Under the pieces are notes generated by a model that saw only the letters and a list, made by a program, of their open reading frames with translations, was not told the DNA's origin and ran no database searches. From a virus, in the IMG/VR virus record IMGVR_UViG_3300022752_000386, positions 1 to 24,208 of that record: a DNA stretch of 24,208 bases; one strand, given 5' to 3'. Position 1 is the first letter of the stretch. The number at the start of each line of letters is the position of its first letter. A program made the position numbers and the translations under genes. Shown here piece by piece: positions 6,512 through 11,966 of the stretch.

Positions 6512-6955
6512 ATGAGCTTCTGGGATCGTTTTGAAAGCACCCGCGACGGCATCGAGGACACAGTTGAGTTCACGATCCGCATGGCCGTTGTCACGCTGGC
6601 CTGCGTCGTGCTGGTCGTCGTGGCTGCGCTGGTCATTGGCCTGTTCATGCCGAACCACATCGTGGATAGCGACAAGGTCTTCGAGATCGTCGGCCCCGCC
6701 TTCAACATGGTCATCGGCGCGTTCGTCGGCCTGCTGGGCGGCCTAAGCCTCAACGCCAACGCGCGTGACAAAAAGCCGGAAAATCCGGCCCCCGTTGAGC
6801 CTCTGCCTGCGCCAGAGCCGCCTGCCGCTGTGGCCGACGAGGACGACGACATGGCCCCGTGGGAGAAGTATCGCAACGACCTGCGCTACGATGCCAACGG
6901 CGACGGCGTGGTCGATGAGAGCGACTTTCCTGACTGGCGCAATCCGGGGGCGTAA
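6512..6955 (+). CDS. Holin-like two-TM membrane protein with C-terminal EF-hand
   Basis: This gene encodes 147 aa. An amphipathic N-terminus (1-22) is followed by TM1 (about 24-46, VVTLACVVLVVVAALVIGLF) and TM2 (about 56-80, FEIVGPAFNMVIGAFVGLLG). After these come a Pro-rich linker (90-106), an acidic patch (DEDDD, 109-113) and a C-terminal domain with a canonical EF-hand loop: D127, N129, D131, D135 and D138 occupy calcium positions 1, 3, 5, 9 and 12. With two TM segments just upstream of the endolysin it is the best holin candidate in the window. The soluble EF-hand tail is unusual for a holin; calcium-dependent gating, or binding to cell wall or virion parts, would be speculative. The next gene overlaps its stop (TAATG). 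Confidence 0.65.
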   Translation: MSFWDRFESTRDGIEDTVEFTIRMAVVTLACVVLVVVAALVIGLFMPNHIVDSDKVFEIVGPAFNMVIGAFVGLLGGLSLNANARDKKPENPAPVEPLPAPEPPAAVADEDDDMAPWEKYRNDLRYDANGDGVVDESDFPDWRNPGA

Positions 6956-7122
6956 TGACTGGCAACCTCTCCACCGTTGAACTGATCGGCCAGCTCTGGC
7001 CCGTCGTTCTGGCGTTCATCTCCCTGACGATCATCCTCGCCAAGATGGATGTGCGCCTCGGCGTGGCGGAGGAGAAGATCAAGACGCTCTTCGAACTCTG
7101 GAACAAGAAGAAAGACGGATGA
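6955..7122 (+). CDS. 55-aa single-TM protein, lysis cassette
   Basis: This is a 55-aa ORF with overlaps at both ends: its start overlaps the upstream stop (TAATG) and its stop overlaps the endolysin start (ATGA). A short N-terminus (MTGNLSTVELIG) leads into one TM helix (about 11-29, WPVVLAFISLTIILA). This is followed by a charged coiled-coil-like helix ending NKKKDG. The order is the reverse of the 53-aa protein at 6349, whose helix precedes the TM. It is a probable holin accessory or antiholin-like protein, inferred from size, topology and position. Confidence 0.65.
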   Translation: MTGNLSTVELIGQLWPVVLAFISLTIILAKMDVRLGVAEEKIKTLFELWNKKKDG

Positions 7123-7733
7123 GCCTCGCAAACCTTCAGCAGAAGATCGGCGTCACCGCTGACGGTGCGTTTGGCCCCGGCACGCTCAAGGCTGCCGCCG
7201 CCTACTACAAGCTGTCGCCCAACCGCGCCGCGCACTTCTTCGCCCAGACGGCACACGAAACCGGCGGCTTCAAGGCCTTCAGTGAGAACCTGAGCTACGG
7301 TGCCCCCGGCCTGCGTGGCATCTTCGGGAAGTATTTCCCGACCGACGACATGGCCAAGGCGTACGAGCGCCAGCCGCAGAAGATCGCCAACCGCGTCTAC
7401 GGCGGCCGCATGGGCAACGGCGTCGAGGCGTCCGGTGACGGGTGGAAGTACCGCGGTCGCGGCGCGCTGCAGCTCACAGGCAAGGCGAACTATCAGGCCT
7501 TCTCCGACTACATCAAGCGGCCGGACGTAATGACGAACCCCGATCTGGTCGCGGGCGAACTCTGCTTCGAGAGCGCTCTCTGGTTCTTCGACAAGAACAG
7601 GCTCTGGTCGATCTGCGACCAAGGCATCAACGACGCCGCCATCCTCGCGCTGACGAAGCGCATCAATGGCGGCACGCACGGCCTCGATGACCGCAAGCTG
7701 AAGACGAAGAAGTTTGCCGGGTGGGTGGCATGA
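7119..7733 (+). CDS. Endolysin, GH19 chitinase/lysozyme-like
   Basis: This gene encodes 204 aa. The N-terminal 25 or so residues (LQQKIGVTADGAFGPGTLKA) resemble a half peptidoglycan-binding repeat, followed by a GH19 fold. HETGGF carries the probable catalytic acid E47, and E56 in SENLSY is the likely second carboxylate. GRGALQLTGKANY (113-125) and RINGGTHGLDDR (181-192) are the usual substrate-cleft motifs. GH19 endolysins cleave the glycan strands of peptidoglycan. There is no signal peptide, so release should depend on the upstream holin-like proteins. Length is typical for phage GH19 enzymes without extra binding modules. The start overlaps the preceding stop, and its stop overlaps the i-spanin start (ATGA). 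Confidence 0.92.
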   Translation: MSLANLQQKIGVTADGAFGPGTLKAAAAYYKLSPNRAAHFFAQTAHETGGFKAFSENLSYGAPGLRGIFGKYFPTDDMAKAYERQPQKIANRVYGGRMGNGVEASGDGWKYRGRGALQLTGKANYQAFSDYIKRPDVMTNPDLVAGELCFESALWFFDKNRLWSICDQGINDAAILALTKRINGGTHGLDDRKLKTKKFAGWVA

Positions 7734-8164
7734 TCCCCAACCCGATCATGCTTTACGCGGCGGCAGGCGCTCTCCTCGTCGGTGCCGTCGCAGGGTACAA
7801 AGTCCGCGACTGGCAGTGCGACGCGGCGTATGCAAAGGCTCTGGAAAAGGCGGGAAAGCAACGTGCTAAAGCCGACATCATCCTCGACAAAAAGGCCGCA
7901 GAATATGAAGAAACACGCGCCGCTGCCGATGTGCGCTCCGTCGAGCGGACTAACACCATTCGTGAGATTTACCACACGGTGCCTGCCGCTGCTGCCAGTT
8001 GCGCTCCTCCTGACGACGCTGTCCGGGTGCTCGTCGAAGTCATCGGTAATCCAGACACTGAAGCCGCCGCCGGCCAATCTGGCGAGCCCGTGTTCCCTGT
8101 TAAACAATCCGCCCAAGCCCTTCCTCGACCCAGCCCGGCTGCTGTGGGAAAAAGACCTGATTGA
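7730..8164 (+). CDS. Rz-like inner-membrane spanin (i-spanin)
   Basis: This gene encodes 144 aa, with an ATG that overlaps the endolysin stop (ATGA). Residues about 7-24 form an uncleaved signal-anchor TM helix (LYAAAGALLVGAVAGYKV). A periplasmic Ala/Lys/Glu-rich coiled coil follows (about 33-80), then a Pro-rich end. This is the layout of Rz-type i-spanins, which with a lipoprotein partner fuse inner and outer membranes in the last step of lysis of Gram-negative hosts. The partner ORF starts inside this gene in another frame at 7962. Because the last 200 or so bases serve two frames, the C-terminal sequence is constrained and of low complexity. Confidence 0.8.
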   Translation: MIPNPIMLYAAAGALLVGAVAGYKVRDWQCDAAYAKALEKAGKQRAKADIILDKKAAEYEETRAAADVRSVERTNTIREIYHTVPAAAASCAPPDDAVRVLVEVIGNPDTEAAAGQSGEPVFPVKQSAQALPRPSPAAVGKRPD

Positions 8165-8243
8165 GCGGAGGAATGACTGCGCGGAGAAACACCGGCTGAC
8201 CATCGAGGCGTGGCGCGAAGCTAGTCAATTGCCGCAAAAGTGA
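7962..8243 (+). CDS. Rz1-like outer-membrane lipoprotein spanin (o-spanin), overlapping Rz
   Basis: This gene encodes 93 aa from GTG 7962, in a different frame inside the i-spanin gene and running 79 bases past it. The first 22 residues are a lipoprotein signal peptide: two Arg, a hydrophobic core LPLLPVALLL, and lipobox LSG followed by C23. The mature part is short and Pro-rich (LKPPPANLASP, NNPPKPF) and ends in a helix, as in o-spanins. GTG 7962 is chosen because it gives a normal n-region; an in-frame ATG at 7905 would add 19 residues. It fits an overlapping Rz/Rz1 pair and implies an outer membrane in the host. Confidence 0.8.
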   Translation: MRFTTRCLPLLPVALLLTTLSGCSSKSSVIQTLKPPPANLASPCSLLNNPPKPFLDPARLLWEKDLIERRNDCAEKHRLTIEAWREASQLPQK

Positions 8244-8257
8244 TATAAGGACATCCC

Positions 8258-8911
8258 ATGGCCACGACGATGACCTTCACGACGCTCCAGCAGGACGTGC
8301 GGCGCTATCTTGAGCGCGGCACGACCTACGCGTCCGACCCCGTCGTTTTTGAGCAAATCCCGCGCCTGATCAATCTGGCTGAGCGGCGCATCGCGCGCGA
8401 GCTCAAGATCCAAGGCTTCATCAACGTCGTCAGCGGCACGCTGCAGGCCGGCGTGGCTGTGTACGACAAGCCCGACCGCTGGCGCGACACGGTGAGCATC
8501 AACATCGGCACCGGCACGAACAACAACACCCGCAAGGTGCTGTTTTCCCGCGCCTACGAGTACATGCTCAGCTACTGGCCGGATCGCACCGCAACCGCGC
8601 AGCCGATCTTCTACAGCGACTACGACTACAGCCACTGGCTGATCTCGCCGACGCCCAACGCTGATTACCCATTCGAGGTGCTGTACTACGAGCTGCCGCC
8701 GCTGCTGGATGACGCTGTGCAGACCAACTGGCTGAGTGAGTACGCGCCGCAGCTCCTGCTGTACGGCACGCTCCTTGAGGCCACGCCGTTCCTGAAGAAC
8801 GACGAGCGCATCCCCGTCTGGCAGAACATGTACGATCGCGCGGCCGCGATGCTTAACGGCGAGGATCTCGCCAAAATCCTTGACCGTTCGGCGGTTCGGA
8901 AAGAGGCATAA
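8258..8911 (+). CDS. Head-to-tail adaptor protein (SU10/P22 gp4-like)
   Basis: This gene encodes 217 aa with the SD-like ATAAGGA 6 bases before the ATG. The N-terminus (FTTLQQDVRRYLERG, then IPRLINLAERRIARELK) is the helical start typical of podovirus adaptor proteins that sit between portal and nozzle. A central beta region (YWPDRTATAQPIFYSDYDY, WLISPTPN, FEVLYYELPP) and C-terminal helices (WLSEYAPQLLLYGTLLEATP) complete the pattern. The gene lies two genes upstream of the nozzle/stabilisation protein it would bind. The family match is by eye; the name SU10-type adaptor is from memory. A longer protein of the same layout is encoded at 1857-2843. Confidence 0.75.
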   Translation: MATTMTFTTLQQDVRRYLERGTTYASDPVVFEQIPRLINLAERRIARELKIQGFINVVSGTLQAGVAVYDKPDRWRDTVSINIGTGTNNNTRKVLFSRAYEYMLSYWPDRTATAQPIFYSDYDYSHWLISPTPNADYPFEVLYYELPPLLDDAVQTNWLSEYAPQLLLYGTLLEATPFLKNDERIPVWQNMYDRAAAMLNGEDLAKILDRSAVRKEA

Positions 8912-10119
8912 TGACGAACACCTACACCCAGATCTTCGGCGGCACGACCATCTACCCCTCGGATGTGTCGTATCTGGCGCTTGCGCTGACGGCCGACACG
9001 GCGCTGGACTGGCCGCTGGAGAGCAACACGCTCCTGCGCCCGGCGGCGCGCATCATCGACGTGACGCCCACCGGCGCGTACGCGATCAGCCTGCCGCCGG
9101 CCAACGAGACGGGCAGCGGCCAGACGATCCTCTTCAACAACCTCGGCCCGTCCACCATCACCGTCAAGAACAGCGTGGGCGGCACGCTCCTATCCATCGG
9201 GCAGGGCGAGCAGTGGCAAATCTACCTGACCGACAACACCACCGCCGCCGGCACGTGGCGCACGTTCCGTTACGGCGCGTCCACGGCACAGGCGCAGGCC
9301 TCGGCGCTGGCCGGCTTCGGCCTGACGGCGACCGGCTCGACGCTGTCGCAGTCCACGCCCGTCACGCTCTTCAACAGCAACTACACTGCCGGTGTGCCCG
9401 ATCGCGCCAAGATGCTCGTCTGGACGGGCGGCCTCGGCACGCTGACGCTGCCCACCGCGTCCTCGGTCGGCGCTGACTGGTTCATCGCGGTTCGCAACGG
9501 TGGCGCGGGCAATCTCGTCATCGATCCGCAAGGCCTTGAGACGATCAACGGCGCAGCGTCCCTGACGCTCACGCCCGGTGACAGCGCCACAGCGGTGACG
9601 GACGGCACCAATTGGTACACGCTGGGCCTCGGCCAGAGCGCGGTGTTCGCCTTCGACTACACGTCGATCAACCTCGGGGGCCTGAGCGGCAACTACACCC
9701 TGTCGGGCGCGGAGCTGAACCGCATCGCCTACGAGTTTACGGGCGCGATTGTCGGCAACATCGATATCATCGTGCCGAAGACCACCCAGCAATACTGGGT
9801 GTCGAACAACACGACGGGCGGCTCCTTCACCCTGCGCGTCAGGACGAACACGCAGTCGCCCGGCATCTTTGTCGCTCGCGGCAGCCGCGCCATCCTGTAC
9901 TGCGACGGGAACAACGTCGTGAACGCCGAAACGGCTGGTATCGCTGTGCCGATCGCCGTTGGCGACGGGGGCACCGGCTCCACCACGGCGGGCGGCGCGC
10001 TGATCAATCTGGGCGGCACCACGGTGGGCATCGGCGTGTTCACCGCCGCGACACAGAACGATGCGTGGACGGCTCTGGGTGTGGCTCCGGCGGGCACCGT
10101 CAACGGCGGCACCTTCTAA
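8911..10119 (+). CDS. Fibre-like structural protein
   Basis: This gene encodes 402 aa, and its start overlaps the adaptor stop (TAATG). The N-terminus (YTQIFGGTTIYPSDVSYLAL) and following beta-rich segments (ISLPPANETGSGQ, ILFNNLGPSTITVKNS, QWQIYLTDNTTAAGTWR) match a class of tail-associated structural proteins widespread in podovirus-like phages. The pattern ILFNNLG...TITV recurs as VAVRNGGAGNLVIDP-type strands, suggesting repeated small beta-sandwiches. The last 55 residues (VGDGGTGSTTAGGALINLGG) resemble the GGTGG shaft module of the 788-aa fibre. It probably attaches to the nozzle or adaptor as a short fibre or fibre base. No catalytic motif is visible; the role is inferred. Confidence 0.75.
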   Translation: MTNTYTQIFGGTTIYPSDVSYLALALTADTALDWPLESNTLLRPAARIIDVTPTGAYAISLPPANETGSGQTILFNNLGPSTITVKNSVGGTLLSIGQGEQWQIYLTDNTTAAGTWRTFRYGASTAQAQASALAGFGLTATGSTLSQSTPVTLFNSNYTAGVPDRAKMLVWTGGLGTLTLPTASSVGADWFIAVRNGGAGNLVIDPQGLETINGAASLTLTPGDSATAVTDGTNWYTLGLGQSAVFAFDYTSINLGGLSGNYTLSGAELNRIAYEFTGAIVGNIDIIVPKTTQQYWVSNNTTGGSFTLRVRTNTQSPGIFVARGSRAILYCDGNNVVNAETAGIAVPIAVGDGGTGSTTAGGALINLGGTTVGIGVFTAATQNDAWTALGVAPAGTVNGGTF

Positions 10120-11736
10120 ATGCCCGTCGTCCAGATACGGTCGCAGCCGGGCATCAAGCGCGATGGCACGAAGTTCGAGGGCGATAACTACGTCGATGGG
10201 CAGTGGGTGCGCTTTCAGCGCGGCCTGCCGCGTAAGATCGGCGGCTATCGCGCGATCAGCAAGTATCTGCGCGAGGTCAGCCGCGCGCTGCACGAGTTCA
10301 CTCAGAACAGCCTGACGTACGTCCACAGCGGCTCGGCCAACCTCGTCGAGCGCTTTTATATCGACAACGGCTTCAACACGTCCGTCATCACCAATCGCAC
10401 GCCGGCAACGCTGGCGGCTGACCCGAACAATATGTGGCAATTCGACGCCATCGCCGCGCCGGGCCTTGGTGGCCTGCAGCTTGTCGCGCAGGTCGCGCCG
10501 AACCTCGAGTGCATCTGCAATGCGGACGGCGGCCAGCTTTTCTTCGGGGATCTGTTCGGCACTGCGCCGCTGCAGCCGATCACCAACCTGCCGGCCGGCT
10601 ACAGCGCCACCGGTGGCGTCGCCGTCTTTCACCCCTACACGTTCATCTTCGGCAACGACGGTTACGTGGCGTTCTCGGTGGCGGGCGACCCCACGGACTA
10701 CACCAGCCTCGGCTCTGGCGCGGCGAACATCGCCTCGCAGAAGATCGTGCGCGGCATCGCCCTGCGCGGCGGGCCGGGCAACTCCCCGTCCGGCCTGTTC
10801 TGGTCGGCTGACGCGCTGGTGCGCGCCTCGTTCGTGGGCGGCGCGCCTGTGTTCCAGTTCGACACGATCAGCACGCAAACCTCAATCCTCGGCGCGAACA
10901 CCGTCATCGAGTATGACGGCATCTTCTACTGGTGCGGCACCGACCGCTTCCTGATGTTCAACGGCGTCGTGCGCGAGGTGCCGAACAACCTCAATCTGAA
11001 CTACTTCTTCGAGGGCCTCAACCAGTCGCAGCGCCAGAAGGTGTTTGCGATGAAGGTGCCGCGCTACGGCGAAATCTGGTGGTGCTACCCGCGCGGCGAG
11101 GCGATCGAGCCGTCGCACGCCGTCATTTACAACGTGCGCGAGAATACGTGGTACGATTGTGAGTTGCCCAACAGCGGCCGCAGCGCAGCCGTGTCCCCCA
11201 CGGTCTTCCCCAAGCCGCTAATGACGGGCGTGGTGCCGACTGCAGCGGCAGAAGAAATCCGCGTCACCGAGGCCAGCGACACGCGCATCACGGAGACGGG
11301 TGGAGACGTGCGCGTCACGGAAGACAGCGGCGACGATCAGTATCGCCTGTGGGTGCATGAGGTGGGCGTGGACGATATCGACGGCCTGAACATCCAGCCT
11401 GTGCTGAGCTTCTTCGAGACGGCTGACATGTCGCTGCCGGTGACGAGCCAAGAGAACAAGGCGCTGCAGGTGCTGATGGTGGAGCCCGACTTCGTGCAGA
11501 GCGGCGACATGACCATGCAGGTGACCGGCCGCGCCAACGCGCGATCGCCCGAGGTGACAACGGAGCCGCACACCATCTACGAGACGCCGCCGACGCCGCA
11601 GGATCAGGTCGTGTACTTCAAGACGCAGCGCCGCGAGCTCCGCTTCCGCTTCGAGAGCAACGCCATCGGCGGCGACTATCAGATGGGCTTGGTGCTGGCG
11701 CATGTGCAGTCCGGCGACGGCACGGTGATCGGGTGA
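10120..11736 (+). CDS. Tail nozzle / packaged-DNA stabilisation protein (P22 gp10-like)
   Basis: This gene encodes 538 aa and begins directly after the previous stop (TAAATG). The N-terminus VQIRSQPGIKRDGTKFEG, then YVDGQWVRFQRGLPRKIGGY, is the characteristic beginning of P22 gp10-like nozzle/stabilisation proteins. Propeller-like beta repeats follow (HPYTFIFGNDGYVAFS, IEYDGIFYWCGTDRFLMFNG, GEIWWCYPRGE, AVIYNVRENTWYDC). In P22 this protein closes the portal-adaptor channel and carries the tail needle and spikes. Residues 378-404 contain three short repeats built on RVTE/RITE, probably a surface loop. The length is slightly above P22 gp10. I am fairly sure of the family; host-specific details are unknown. 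Confidence 0.85.
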   Translation: MPVVQIRSQPGIKRDGTKFEGDNYVDGQWVRFQRGLPRKIGGYRAISKYLREVSRALHEFTQNSLTYVHSGSANLVERFYIDNGFNTSVITNRTPATLAADPNNMWQFDAIAAPGLGGLQLVAQVAPNLECICNADGGQLFFGDLFGTAPLQPITNLPAGYSATGGVAVFHPYTFIFGNDGYVAFSVAGDPTDYTSLGSGAANIASQKIVRGIALRGGPGNSPSGLFWSADALVRASFVGGAPVFQFDTISTQTSILGANTVIEYDGIFYWCGTDRFLMFNGVVREVPNNLNLNYFFEGLNQSQRQKVFAMKVPRYGEIWWCYPRGEAIEPSHAVIYNVRENTWYDCELPNSGRSAAVSPTVFPKPLMTGVVPTAAAEEIRVTEASDTRITETGGDVRVTEDSGDDQYRLWVHEVGVDDIDGLNIQPVLSFFETADMSLPVTSQENKALQVLMVEPDFVQSGDMTMQVTGRANARSPEVTTEPHTIYETPPTPQDQVVYFKTQRRELRFRFESNAIGGDYQMGLVLAHVQSGDGTVIG

Positions 11737-11966
11737 TCGACCCTCACGGCATGACGTTGATTGATTGGGCCGATAGCGTTATACTGTCGGTTGGTGATGC
11801 GTGGTCGTTTGGTCGGCTTGACGACGAGAACGAATGGCAAGATTGGGCCACGGGCTTTTTGAAGGCGTCGCCGTTTTCAACACGCGCCGCGCCAGATCCG
11901 TACCAATTCGATGACTGGCGCGAGTGGGCGATGCGGGTCTACCCGATGCTTGAGGGACAGGGCTGA
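11733..11966 (+). CDS. 77-aa conserved phage protein of unknown function
   Basis: This is a GTG start overlapping the nozzle stop (GTGA). The next gene's ATG overlaps this stop (TGATG). The acidic, Trp-rich sequence (TLIDWADSVILSVGDAW, DDENEWQDWATGFLKASPF, YQFDDWREWAMRVYPMLEG) has repeated DW/EW pairs, no membrane helix and no signal peptide. Small proteins like this occur between nozzle and ejection genes in related phages, in my memory, but no function is known. An alternative start at ATG 11751 would remove 6 residues. A virion or scaffold role for the ejection proteins is inferred from position only. Confidence 0.7.
   Translation: MIDPHGMTLIDWADSVILSVGDAWSFGRLDDENEWQDWATGFLKASPFSTRAAPDPYQFDDWREWAMRVYPMLEGQG
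11757..11785 (+). promoter_or_regulatory. Candidate sigma70 promoter ahead of ejection genes
   Basis: TTGATT (11757-11762, four of six to consensus) and TATACT (11780-11785, five of six) are separated by 17 bp at the start of the 77-aa gene. It could give extra transcription of the large ejection-protein genes. The same bases encode the conserved TLIDWADSVIL peptide, so a chance match is possible. Confidence 0.35.

Noticed and set aside
9190-10878. 562-codon open frame on the minus strand over two structural genes
   Set aside because: Arg/Ala/Asp-rich composition typical of antisense frames in GC-rich DNA; it crosses the junction of two well-supported + strand genes.
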